Origin: Ephemerocybe angulata | Taxonomy: Eukaryota; Basidiomycota; Agaricomycetes; Agaricales; Psathyrellaceae | Reading direction: 5' to 3' | Assembly (NCBI GenBank): GCA_013368325.1 | Contig: JAACJK010000231.1 | Coordinates: forward strand, 124,001-188,000 | DNA length: 64,000 nucleotides | Shown: positions 1-10,980 of the stretch, in pieces | Layout of the letters: the number at the start of each line of letters is the position of its first letter | How positions within the stretch are numbered: the stretch's first letter is position 1 | Position numbers and translations under genes: made by a program | The notes under the pieces: generated by a model | The model's database searches: none | Told to the model about the DNA's origin: nothing | The model's input: only the letters and a program-made list of their open reading frames with translations

Positions 1-103
1 AGCTTGGATCGGTGGCGTGTGCTTGGCCGGTGGCACGGCGATTATCTTTATTGGTTTCGTTAACATGTATATTGACCCACCTCTTCCGAAAGAGAGAAGC
101 TAA
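1..103 (+). CDS. 3' end of a membrane protein, probably a transporter (partial)
   Basis: An open frame enters from the left edge (first full codon at base 2) and stops with TAA at 101-103. The 33 visible residues are a glycine-rich hydrophobic stretch (GGVCLAGGTAIIFIGFV) followed by a short polar tail (DPPLPKERS). This is the usual shape of a last transmembrane helix and cytosolic tail of a polytopic transporter such as a major facilitator. Nothing family-specific is left, so the transporter call is inference from hydrophobicity only. The rest of the gene lies outside the window. Confidence 0.4.
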   Translation, partial: AWIGGVCLAGGTAIIFIGFVNMYIDPPLPKERS

Positions 104-2292
104 TTCGTCTATGTAGCCTATAGCAATAGTAATTTCATTATAATAAGTATACCTATACCCTAATATCGATGTATACCAGAGCGTTCCATACATCATGTAT
201 TACCTTGTCCTTATTCCAGCTATGGCTTTTGAAAGAACTGAGGGATTATGGGTTTGGAACATGAGGCTCACTAGCAGGTAGATGATGAGTGATTAGATTA
301 GACATCCGCGATCTTATCTTCTAGTTTATCCCCGTAAACTGCAATTGAACTGCTTTCTAAGGAAGTAAAGCTTGTTACATGCCTGTCAGGCAGTGGGGAC
401 TGGGGGGCAGGATGTGAAACAAGTGACTTGTATTTTGGCAGCTGTGGCGACGGTGCGTAATGTGGGTCGGCCGCGTTGCCATTGCCGCAGTAAGAAATAT
501 AAGCGCTAAGCGCCCGTTGCGCCCAAACTGGGATACGGTTGCGCCCGTCGTGTCCTTCGCAAAGGAATAACGGCCAAAACCATACGGTGAATCGCAGAGG
601 CATGGTAAAACACTTATTTCCGTGGGGAAGAGATACTATACAGAAACGATTCTGGCCCCAAACACGGCAGATCAAAGTTGAACAAGCGCCAGGGGTGCGA
701 CACAATAACCGTGCGCGGGTAAGCACATTCGTCATCCCAGACATGATGTAACGCCAGCAAGGAATGTTCATGGACTAAAGGGAAAGCCAGAAAGAGGGCC
801 CAACATTCCGCTCTGCTTAGCACCCAGTCATGCACACACTTAATCTAACCTTAAATTTGGGAGTTCGGGTCCCTTAGGACGCGCTTCTGGCACGCACACC
901 GCCCGGCCACACTGGCCCACTGTTTGGAAACCGCATACTCAGCGCACGCATCCAGCGCTACGGCCCCCAGGGCTCTGGCGATGATAGAGCACGCCTGCCA
1001 TCCTCAGCGAAAAAAGCGTCTACGCCATGTGTTCATGAGGCGTGTTTGAATCGCGGAATGTTCGTTCCCATCTTCGGGGAAGGCAGTGTATCACCGTATA
1101 CGCCCCATTCGTAGCGACTAGCACTTCCATGGTAAAAACCCAGCACGCGTATGCCCTATCCTGCCAGCCAAAAGCAAGGCTAAGCTCGTGCTCGAATTTT
1201 AGCTGGTGCGCACGTACGTAAATGGGCAGTAGCATTCTTCCACCACCTCCAGTCTTCCCGAGATCATAACTGAAACGGAAAAGATCAACCTGCAAAGTGG
1301 TAAAATTTGAAGAAGCTCGCCCCAGGATTTATGTTAGCTTCAAGTCGACCGCAGTGGATGTCAGTTTGGCTGTTGCGAAAATATGGGCTTTGAATATGCG
1401 GGGTTATCCTCCTTTTGCCCAGATTTGTATCGTGGGCTGTAGCGATGGTATAAAGCAATGAAGCAAATTGACTCAGGGCTCGATAACTCTTGACCTCCCT
1501 TCCTTCCATACCTTCCTTCATCCTGCCCTGCCCCGCCTTTCTTACCCCCACCGAGGCGACGACTGATGCTTTTATTTACCTCTCGCCTTTGTGCTTGCCC
1601 GATGGCGGCCGTCCCAGGAAGAGCGTCCCCGAAGCGAAGCCCCCACGGTTCACCTATCGTTTTTGCCCGTCCCCGCTATCACACAGCTAACTTGAGCGTG
1701 AACAGCACAACGGGCAGTGTGCCTAGTCTACTGCAGCCGCGCACTCGATGGTCCAAGACGACGATATGTCTATTTCCAGAGGTAGCTACGCGAGGCGTGC
1801 TTGGGCAGCAGAAGTCGTTCTCACCTGGTGCTTACGTTGATGGGTCATCCTTTCGTTGGACCAACGAGACGACGGCATATCAACCTAAGCATCGGGCGAG
1901 AATGTTTCTACTTCTGCTATCTTCGCAGGTATCGTGTAGCCGTTTCTTGGATCATAGATACTTCGTTCTCCACGCTTTGGTTGGGTGATGATGGGTGGCG
2001 GCAAACTGTTACCTTCAAGAGAAGCCACCTGGCAATTCGGCCACCTCGTGTTTAATACAATGAGATATCGATGTAGAATGACAGTCTCACCGAAGCATTG
2101 AACCTGAATTTACCTCAGATAACATCGTGCCATACCCTTGATCCTGAGTAGCATGCAGCGTCATATCCCCGAGAAAGCTTATGCTTCGGAAACTGGATTC
2201 AACGCAAATATGGGTATTTTGACTGAGATGAAAGGCCCCAATCGATGGCGATTCGGCCCATACAAACGAGCCTCTCTAGCGTGTTTGACACT
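104..2292. other. 2.2 kb without a recognisable gene
   Basis: Several open frames of 60-160 codons lie on both strands, the longest being 298-771 minus (157 codons), but none shows a domain, a convincing hydrophobic pattern or consistent codon use. I see no tRNA, terminal repeat pair or LTR. It may hold decayed sequence or a lineage-specific orphan. Confidence 0.4.
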
Positions 2293-3154
2293 CTACTTGA
2301 CGATCGAGTTCACGCCCCGAGCTAGGAGAAGTTAAATGAGTTTGGATACAAAGAACTTAGTGATCCTGAACGTACCGGACAAATAGTCCTTTACTATTCC
2401 AGGGCTCTACAGGAACGAGAACAAGGTCCTTCAGCGCTTGCAATTATATGCATAGCAATTAGAGCTTACCAGTGACTGGATGAGGGCGTAAACGCTCTTA
2501 TCGTGATACCGCAATCCAGTGGCGGGATCAGTGTACGGCGCCTGAAACACTGCTCAATCATATGGTATGTTCTTGCTCTAAAGTGCGCATACCTCAAGTC
2601 CTGTGATATCGCAATAATGACGCTGTGGTAGGACCGACGGAGGCGCCTCGATGGATGAATCTAAAACACAAACTTTGGATCAACTGAAGCTAGAAATCCG
2701 ATTTTTGGGTACTCACAATTGGGTTCTTCCTCTTCCTCTTCGACATCCATTCCGTCAACGCCTTGAGCAGCCCTCTCTGCCTTTGAATTCCTCAAAGCTT
2801 CCCGCTTGACACGATCTCTCTCTCGTTCTTGCCCGAGAACTGCCTTGAGATTCTTGGCTCGCCTATTGACATTCTTGTTGTAGTATGGATTCTTGAATGG
2901 CCTCGGATAGTGCAGATACGACAGCTGTTCTGCCAGACTCTATACCCACAATCGAGTCGATTCAGCACATCGTTGAACGGCACTGAGATACGTACGGGTC
3001 CCTGGGGCGTCGCTGCACCATCCGACGGTCCTGGTTTCTTCTTAGTCGAGCCTTTGGGCGGCCTACAGAGCTCTTTCAGTAGTGTTCAAGCAGTATATGC
3101 GGTCCATGAACCTACATTGTGGGTGTACATCGCAAGAACCTTCATAGTCGCCAT
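2293..3154 (-). CDS. IES6: INO80 chromatin-remodelling complex subunit Ies6 (YL1_C domain)
   Basis: Spliced minus-strand gene. Exons readable with consistent phase are 2996 upwards, 2939-2717, 2660-2593, 2541-2470, 2406-2376 and 2321-2293 (stop TAG 2295-2293). The protein has the Ies6/INO80C signature: a PRPFKNPYYNKNVNRRAKNL block, a charged linker, then YSSIEAPPSVLP, QRHYCDITGLEAPYTDP, a GLRYHDKSVYALI YL1_C block and the terminal YLSARGVNSIVK. Ies6 works with Arp5 in the nuclear INO80 remodeller. The first exon is uncertain: ATG at 3154 can be joined by an intron ending near 3085, but the splice sites are weak. The gene is head-to-head with PUF6. Family identity is strong from the C-terminal motif; the N-terminus is provisional. 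Confidence 0.85.
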
Positions 3155-3284
3155 CACGGTTAACGCCCAAAGCAGCCGTGGGGCATAATTTTATTGCCGC
3201 CGTGATCGCCAAAATAGTTGTCCTCGTCGTTCACGGTGACCACCATCTCCCCTCCTCATACCCCCCTTTACACCGCTCAAAATC
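3155..3284. promoter_or_regulatory. Shared divergent promoter between IES6 and PUF6
   Basis: Only about 130 bp separates the probable IES6 start (minus) from the PUF6 start (plus), so both genes must draw on the same intergenic DNA. No clear TATA box is visible. Shared control is inferred from spacing only. Confidence 0.45.
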
Positions 3285-5430
3285 ATGGTTAACGCCACAA
3301 AACGCAAGTTCGACGACAAGAAGCCGTCGAGCTCGAAGAAACAGCAAGTCGAGCCCAAAAAGGCGGAGAAAAAGCGCAGTCGGCCAGTAACTGCTGCACC
3401 CATCACGTCGGCGAGCAATTCAGATTCTGAAGCCGAGTTTGACGACGCTGAGGAGGGCGAGGAAGGCGGAGAGTGGTCCGATGTCGATGAAGATGTCGAG
3501 ATGGGTGATGAACAGCCCTCAGAAAAGCCTCTTCAGCCCAAAAACCCCAACGGTGCGCACTCTATTCCAAGTTTCTGGGCCAGTTTCTAAACTTTCGCAG
3601 CCGCCAAGGAATCTCACCAGGCACAAAAATTGCTGCAGCAGGAAAGAAAGGCGGCAAAACCCCACTCAGATCTGCTTGTTGAAGCGAAGAAGATCTGGTC
3701 GCTCGTTCGCCAGAAAAACATCGCCCCGGCGGAGCGACAGAAACATGTGAAGGCGCTCATGAAGGTCATCCGAGGCAAGGTCAAGGATATTGTGTTCAAA
3801 CATGACGCCAGTCGTATTGTACAGAGCATTGTGAAGTACGGCGGCCAGCCAGAGCGGGACGAGATTGCGCTCGAGCTCAAGGGCAAGTTCAGGGAGCTTG
3901 CACAGAACAAGTATTCCAAGGTGAGTTCGAGCCTGGTATATCGTAGACGATTGTTGACAGTTTTATAGTTCCTGGTCACGAAACTCATTCGACTGAGCTC
4001 TGCACACCGCCAATCTATCCTCCTCGAACTGCAGCCGCAGGTCATGAAACTTCTCCTCCACCGCGAAGCAACAGCCGTCCTCGCGGATGCATTTGAGCTG
4101 TACGCCAACGCCTACGAACGCTCGATCCTGTTGCGAGAGTTCTACGGAAAGGAGGCTACACTGTTCACCGTGACAGCGGGAAGTGCGGAGGACAAGGAGA
4201 AGGCGAAGAAGGGCCTCGCGGGCTTCCTCGAGGGCGTGGACGTCGAGCGTCGCCGCCGCGTGCTTGTTGCACTCAAGGAGAACCTCACCACCGTGTTCAA
4301 CAACCCAGACAAGGGCGCTATCACCCACGCCATCGTACACCGTGCCTTGTGGGAATACCTCGCTGCGCTGCTCGACCTTCCGGACGAGGCTGAGCAGGAG
4401 AAGCTGCGCCGCGAGATCTTTGAGATCGCTCAGGACGTGCTTGCAGAGATGGTCCACACCCGCGACGGAAGCCGTGTCGTGCGTGAGTTCCTCGCGTACG
4501 GAACCGCCAAGGACCGGAAACAGATACTGAAGGTCCTGAAGCCCCATGTCGAGCGCATGTGCCTCGACGACGAGGCCCAGAACGTGCTCTTCACCGCCCT
4601 CGATGTCACTGACGATACTAAATTGCTTGCCAAAACCCTTGTCGCGGAGATCGTCCACGTTGCACCGAAGCTCTACACGACAGTGCAGGGTCGCCGGGCG
4701 CTGCTCTACCTTATCATGCCGCGGTCGAGGAGGCATTTTACTCCCGCGCAGATTGCCTCGTTGGCTGAGACCGACGCTGTTAGGGAGAAGACGAGTAAGA
4801 AGTCCGCTGAGAGCAGAGAAGCGGAGATCCGCAAGGCCGCTAGCGAGGGTTTGATCTCCTGGGTCGAGGAAAGCGGGAAGACACTCATCCGGGATCCCGG
4901 TGCCAGTCTCGTTGTCGCTGACATCGTCCTCTACGCCGATGGCGGTACGTCGAGTCATTTTTCCATTGAAATCCAATTAACGATCATCTACAGACAAATC
5001 TGGCGCCATCTCTACCCTCCTGACTGCCATTTCATCACCATACCCATCACTCGATAAGACAACTCCTCACCCCATCGACCTTGCCCACTCCTCAAGACTG
5101 TACAAGACCCTTCTCCAGGGCGGCCACTTCAGCCGGAAGACGGAGAGTATCGAGCCCGTGCAGGACTGGGATGCGACATCGTTCGCGGTCAACTTCGCAA
5201 CACTGCTGAGCGCCGACGTTATCACCTCGTTCTGCGTTAAGGGCGACCGCAATGGCACGTTCGTTGTTGCTGAACTTTGCGAGGCGCTTGTGAAGGGCAG
5301 CGAATCATCGGAGGAAGCGAAGGAGGCGAGGGAGAAGGTGAAGGGGTCTTTCAAGCGTGTAAAGAACGACATCGAAGGCGGCGAGGCGAGGGGCAAAAAC
5401 ATCCTGCTCGAGAAGCTCGCTGCGTTGTAG
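3285..5430 (+). CDS. PUF6: Puf6-type pumilio RNA-binding protein (CPL domain)
   Basis: Four exons (3285-3552, 3601-3920, 3969-4944, 4994-5430) join in phase to a 666-residue protein. The N-terminus is lysine-rich followed by a long acidic run (DSEAEFDDAEEGEEGG), as in nucleolar Puf6. Pumilio-like helical repeats follow, with motifs such as KDASRIVQSIVKYG-type (here FKHDASRIVQSIVKYG) and TRDGSRVVREFLAYG. The C-terminal third (from about residue 400) matches the CPL/Puf6 arrangement. Puf6 helps 60S ribosomal subunit assembly and represses ASH1 mRNA in yeast. All introns are about 48 bp with GTGNGT or GTACGT donors. The long open frame on the opposite strand (3963-4976) is a shadow. No damage seen. 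Confidence 0.93.
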
Positions 5431-5761
5431 AGTTGTAGTCGATTTTGTTGGTTCAGAGGAGATATAGATTGGCCTGCTTGATGTAAAGAGAGCACACCGC
5501 TCGGATGATAAAAGGATGGTTTCTAGCGGCAATCGGACTTTCAACGCCAAATAGGCGCGCGCCGGTTGACGCTTCTCTTCCACTGCTACTCCATCGGGCC
5601 GCCGGAGGTTAATTCTCAATCCTTCCTTCGTATGGGACATTGAATCCAAGCCATTCTCTAATACTCAAGCTCAAAGAGGCCGATGAAAGGCACTCATAAA
5701 CTTGTAGGTGTACGGGTAAAGGAAGGATAGCGTATACCATGTTGCGGCGTAGACTATGACC
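5431..5761. other. Convergent 3' spacer
   Basis: Lies between the PUF6 stop and the stop of the minus-strand F-box gene. It should hold both 3' untranslated regions; no other feature seen. Confidence 0.4.
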
Positions 5762-7176
5762 TTATTGAATGTCAATATGAAACCCCCGCATTCTCCATAT
5801 TCCCAGAACCAATTCCTGCTCCTCTGTCAACTGTGTCCATGCGATCCCTGTGGTTTTCCATACAATAGATTGAAGCGATGCGGCGCCTTTCTCCTTCGGC
5901 GGTCGTTCATCCCCCCATCGAGACCGCAGGAAGTCAAAGACCACGGCCGGAGAGAACGAGACTTCGGTTCCTTCCAGCGTCAACTCTTCAAGAATAGGAA
6001 GTATGGGGCTCCATCCGGAAGACTGTGTCATCTGATGGACTATGGTTGGCCCCAAAGCCACGAAATCGCCTCCTGGATTGGCTTCTTCGTACAGCTTGAT
6101 CTTGAAGAGGCGCAGGATGCGAAGAGAAGGAAGGGCGGATAGCCAGGTGAGAATGTGCGTCTCAACCAAGGCCCCATCGCTGATAGTCAAGTCGACGAGC
6201 TGGCAGCCTGACTGGGAAAGGAAGGGGTGCATGTCGAATTTGGAGAATCGTTCTCCTCCATTCCCAGTGAGGACCTTCCTGTCGTCCAGCACGAGGGTCA
6301 AACTGGTGAGTGCTGGAAGGCGGAGTGAGTTGAAGAATGTAGATCCCTTGTTGATCCTGTTTGAGAAAGTCAGGCTTTGCAAGTTTTGGTGCAGGCATAG
6401 AGGTGGTATATCAGTCTCGCCATAGACGACGGACGCGTTGAGAGTTAGGAGGTTGCGAGCTCGGGCAAGCACTCCGCGTATCTCGTAGGGATAGACTCCC
6501 AGCAAGCGTATGTGGAGCAATTGGGACCAAGGGAGAGTGAGGTCTAGGACATAGAGGTGGTTGACGGAAAGTGATTTCAGGGCAGGCATCTCACCAAACA
6601 TAGGGGCATCCTTGTCAGGGTCCTGATCCGCATCGTTGGAAGAGAGGTGAAGATGTGAAAGGATGGGCCACGGCCCCACAGGACCTGCGGCCACCAGTCC
6701 ACTGAAGAAGTCCTGAGGTAGGTCATCAAGGGACAACGAAGAAACTCGGGTGGGTGGTATTGTAAGGACAGAATGAGCCTGGCTGATTCGGTGTATTCGG
6801 GTCGTCCGTAACCGGTGTTGGGGTATGTAACGGTGATAGATAAAGGGAGAGAGCCTGAGCGATCGATCCATTCTTTGAGAAGGGTTATTTGTGAAGGGCG
6901 ATCGTGCTCCAAGTTGAGGTGGATATTCTGCCATAGCGCACAGGATTCGAAAACAAGCGCCCGCCATTCGCGACAGATCTTCCCGAGGAAAAGGGAGGTT
7001 ACTGCTTCTTTGCCCAAGGTGGCAAAGATGAAAATCTCTACAACCAGTTCGGGAGGCAGATCCATGAGTTGAGAAGGAGTCGTGTGAGTCCCTAAGCTTA
7101 GCGCCTTCATGTTATCGACTGGATTGAGCGCCCCATCAGTGCTCTGATCGATGTCCAGGACCGACTGAGGTGTCAT
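5762..7176 (-). pseudogene. F-box-like gene with a one-base frame break
   Basis: Reads from ATG at 7176 to TAA at 5764-5762. The N-terminal frame holds the F-box core (LPPELVVEIFIFATLGKEAV, then GKICREWRALVFESCALW). Near 6740-6770 the frame must change by one base to continue into the LRR-like body (VSSLSLDDLPQDFF, FGEMPALKSLSVNHLYVL, LPWSQLLHI) and the family end ELVLGIWRMRGFHIDIQ. The related copy at 29734-32521 keeps one frame through this place, so the break is an indel, not an intron. It could be a real disabling mutation or an assembly error. F-box proteins link substrates to SCF ubiquitin ligases; this agaricomycete family has no known target. With the frame joined, the length matches its 466-468 residue neighbours. 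Confidence 0.75.
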
Positions 7177-8473
7177 GGTTGGTGTACACAGTACAAAGTC
7201 GTCCTGCTAGTCGGAAGTACCAAATTGAATAGGATTCTCAGCGTGCATGGGTAAGCTCACATACCAGCGTTCTGAGTGGGAGGAAGGAACGCAAAAACCG
7301 GCTTGCATGGCCTTCTGACTCGGAGCTCTAAGTTTGTTGTGCAGGGCTATCTGATGTTCACAAATACCCGTGACTAAGTATAAGCTGTGGACGACACTAT
7401 GATCTGACTATCACTCTAATCCGAGCGTGAGCCACCGCTTCACCTACCTTAAACCGCGCTCCTTTCTTCTCCGACACAGACCAATCCGACCCCTTGTCTC
7501 TAAGATTTTTTTGGTTGAACATTGGTCACCGCGCTATCGCCCTCCATTCGGTTTGCAGGTGGGATTCAAGTTGAGCCAGCGCTTTCGATAAGGCTCAGCT
7601 GCCGCAGCGGGCGCCGCCTCGAGTGGAACTGGTGGAGAACAAGAATCGTCCCGGTAGCTTATGGCGGCCAACCCTTTTTCTTTCTAAGTCTGTTCCCTGG
7701 CAACACCTCCCGCCTGCAGGACTTGGATGTGGCGAATTGTATGGACCTTCGTGCAGCGCACGAGAATTTCAAGCACTTTATCGATCTATATTGAATGAAT
7801 TCATCTCAGAATAATTCTGTGATACCAATTGGGGGCTTTGAATCGATCGGACTTTAAACTGACATAGAAATAGGCGCGCGTCAATCAATACAACTCCTCC
7901 AGTTTCTTTCATTGTCTCGCTGTTGGGTGGCTTCCTGGTTCCCTTCCACCAAGCTCTGGTCGGTATATGATGGTGCGCTTCCAGAATCTGAGCGATACCT
8001 TCATCTTTACATTGTTCATCCAACCTGGGTGTCTTTTTGAAGGACCTGTCTGTGTCCAATTGAACGCTACAGGCGCAGTCGGATCATACTTCATGTAGAG
8101 TCCGGGGAAGTGCTCTCTACTGACACCCATTATATCCTTTGTTGACCACCTAGGAAAGTGACACCGCTCATTGATATGTGGATCTAATCTTATCTGCCAG
8201 CAACCAACTGAGATCTTATCGCCTTCCGTTTCTGTCTACCCCACCGAACACCGCCACTACACCTGGAGGTCAGAGAGCGCCGGTTGTCATTGAACATTGT
8301 CTTCCACCACCACGTTGCACAACTAATGGGTCTGAGCGAGCAACCGCTACCAGACCTCTACAAAAACCAAGAGGAACCCTCGTAAACGATACTGACTGCC
8401 GACCCGACATTCGAAACGCGACACCAACAATATATACACCTGCGACGACAAGTCTATCTGAACGACATTCACG
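7177..8473. other. 1.3 kb spacer, no gene seen
   Basis: Lies between the start of the frameshifted F-box gene and the kinase start, so it holds two divergent promoters. Open frames here are short and featureless. No repeats or RNA genes recognised. Confidence 0.4.
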
Positions 8474-10385
8474 ATGGTGAAGAACCTTACATGGAAGGAG
8501 GCGCTGCTGCCTCAGCCCGCGAGCTTCAACAAGAAGCGCAACTACGAGATGAAGGATGTGCTGGGCGAAGGCGCGTTTGGAAAGGTCGTGGTGCGTAACA
8601 CTATCAAGCGCCCGTGGAATCACTGATGGACCTCTGCATCAGCGAGCAACATGGCACGTCCCTATACACCAGCTTGGAGTGGCCGAGCATGGTGCTTCTG
8701 CGACAGACGATTCGGTGTCGCCGACGACGTCAACGACGAATCTGCCACCCCACAGGCCTGGCTCACCACTGCCCCACACTGGCGATTCGGGTGTCGTCAA
8801 GGAGGTAGCATTGAAGATTATCCCAAAGAAAAAGGTCAAGGGGAACGAGGCGAGCGTGTGGGGCGAAATGGATGTACTAAAGGGCTTGGATCACCCCAAC
8901 ATCGTATGCATCGCTTTCTTAACCGCCGCACAGGGATACTCACGATGGCTCTAGGTCAAGTTCTATGAATGGTTCGAGTCGCGAACCAAGTACTACCTGT
9001 CATTCGAGCTCGCGATGGGTGGGGAGCTCTTCCAGCGCATCATGGCCCAAGGAAAGTTCACAGAAAAGGACGCCGTGGCCGTTGTGCGCTCTGTGCTTAA
9101 AGGCGTCGACTATCTGCACCAACACGACATAGTGCACCGGGATCTCAAGCCCGAGAACATCCTCTACCGAACCAAGGACAAAGATAGCGACGTCGTTATC
9201 GCGGACTTTGGCATGTCAGTGTTTCTTCCTTTTATTCAGACTGTCCGCTGATGGATGTCGCACAGTGCGAAACATCTCCACTCCGAAGAGGTCCTGCACA
9301 GTGTTGCGGGGAGCCTGGCGTACGTCGCCCCGGAGGTGCTTCTGAAAGAGGGGCACGGCAAGCCCGTTGACATCTGGGCCATCGGCGTCATCACCTACGT
9401 CCTTCTCTGCGGCTACTGGCCATTCCGGTCGCAGGACGTCAAGGTGCTCACGAAAGAGACGTCCGAGGCGAAGCTCGAGTTCCACGACAGGTACTGGAAG
9501 AACGTGTCGAAAGAGGCCAAGGACTTCATCCGATCCTTGCTCACGCCCAACCCGCAGGAACGGCCAACGGCGGCCGAGGCGCTGAATAGCGCTTGGCTGA
9601 CGACGCACCCCGCGTCCGAGGCGCACGACCTCTCCGCTGGGCTGCGCGAGAACTTTGACCCCCGCGCGCGCTGGCGGACCGCGATTGCGGGCGCCCGCGC
9701 GATAGGCCGGTTCGGGAGCTTCGGCGCTATGGCCACCGCGGCACGGGAGAGGGAGAAGGAGCGGCAGGAGCAGGAGCAGGAGCAGCTAGGCCAGATCAGC
9801 CCGAGCGGGACGGGTACGTCCACGGAGAGCGGGGGGTGGAGGAATGCCGAGGACGAAGACCCGAGCGATAATGAGGGGTGGAGGAAGCCTGTCGGTGCGT
9901 CGCCTGAAAGCACGAAGGAGGTGTTTTTAGGCGATAGTCTGAGGAAGGACTCGGGGTCGCGGCTTCCGGGCCCCGCGGGCAGTGAGGATGTTGAGGGTGG
10001 CGCTGTGCCAGTGCGGGTGTCGTCTGCCGATGTGAACTCCGAAGATGAGTTTCCGCTGCCCTCAAGGGCCAATTCAAGGCAGATATCGTCTTCACCGCAA
10101 GCAACGGTGGCGACGAACGACGAAAACGAAGCACCCCCACCTCCGATAGAAGTCCCTACATCGGCATTGGGCGGATTGATGCATGGAGAGCCCGAGTCGA
10201 CGCCACAGTCTTCGCACTCAAAGGGAGATGTGAGGCAGTCGGTGGACATGAGGATGCCTGGGTCGTTCCATTGGTCTAACTCGGACGTTGCGGCGAAGGG
10301 AAGTCAGCCTGCAGCAGCCCCAGCTGAGGCAGAGCACGTTGGGGGCTGGGCTAACCTGTTCAAGAAGATTTCTTTGTCGCCCTAG
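8474..10385 (+). CDS. CAMK-group serine/threonine protein kinase (calmodulin-kinase-like)
   Basis: Four exons (8474-8590, 8643-8903, 8955-9214, 9266-10385) give 585 residues. Kinase landmarks in order: glycine loop GEGAFGKV (about residue 31), catalytic lysine in [20 protein letters not shown] catalytic loop, DFG in VIADFGIAKHL, APE in [11 protein letters not shown], then [19 protein letters not shown], typical of CaMK/DCLK-like kinases. About 45 residues rich in S, T and P sit between the glycine loop and the lysine, unusual for this fold. The last 230 residues are low-complexity and probably disordered; an IQ or calmodulin site is not obvious. The activation loop is TVAGS-like ([12 protein letters not shown]) with a phosphorylatable serine. 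Likely cytosolic signalling kinase; the exact orthologue is not assignable by eye. Confidence 0.92.
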
Positions 10386-10980
10386 AAAGGTGTATAAGAA
10401 ACTTCTAGATCTCTTATCTTTGGACTCTGGTTGCTTTGATTTGATTTGAGTGGACTTCTTAAGATATGGATACCATTTGTCTCTGTCTGTGTCATTCAGT
10501 ATCGTTTATATCGTTTTATACAGTTGTGTGGTGGATGTCGTGAATCTTTCGTTTGTGTCTATGGTAGAAACTATCGGTTCAATATTCTGGGATCCGATCT
10601 ACTGACAGAGGCCGCCTACGGGTTCGAATTCGCGGCCTCAGCCTTGACGGGCGCTTATTTTAGCAACACTGGAAGATGTTTGATCTACGTGCAGAATTGT
10701 GCACTAATGGCCCGCAACTGTGCGTAATTTGGACCCACATGTCGCTCACCGAGACTGACACTTGATATCGACCCTCAGTCCACGCCTTCTCCATCCCTCG
10801 AATGCTTCCTCCGACATCGCCCATTGTTTGCCCTTCGCTCTGAAGGCAACATTGACACTGTTCAGAGAATTGGGCCCGCCTTCAGCAACAACCCAGTTTC
10901 CAAGGGGCCGCGCAAGATTCCGCTCATATTACACCCCATTGTTCCACCACAGCTCTTGCCCTGCGAGAGTGAAGATGCTA
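10386..10980. other. 0.6 kb convergent spacer
   Basis: Lies between the kinase stop and the stop of the next minus-strand F-box gene. Only short open frames; nothing recognised. Confidence 0.4.

Noticed and set aside
298..771. 157-codon minus-strand frame as a gene
   Set aside because: No domain, Cys/Trp-rich in a way typical of chance frames, no intron or promoter context.
3963..4976. 337-codon open frame on the minus strand
   Set aside because: Antisense of the main PUF6 exon, explained by its codon bias.
9413..10249. 278-codon minus-strand frame
   Set aside because: Antisense of the low-complexity kinase tail; Ser-rich shadow.
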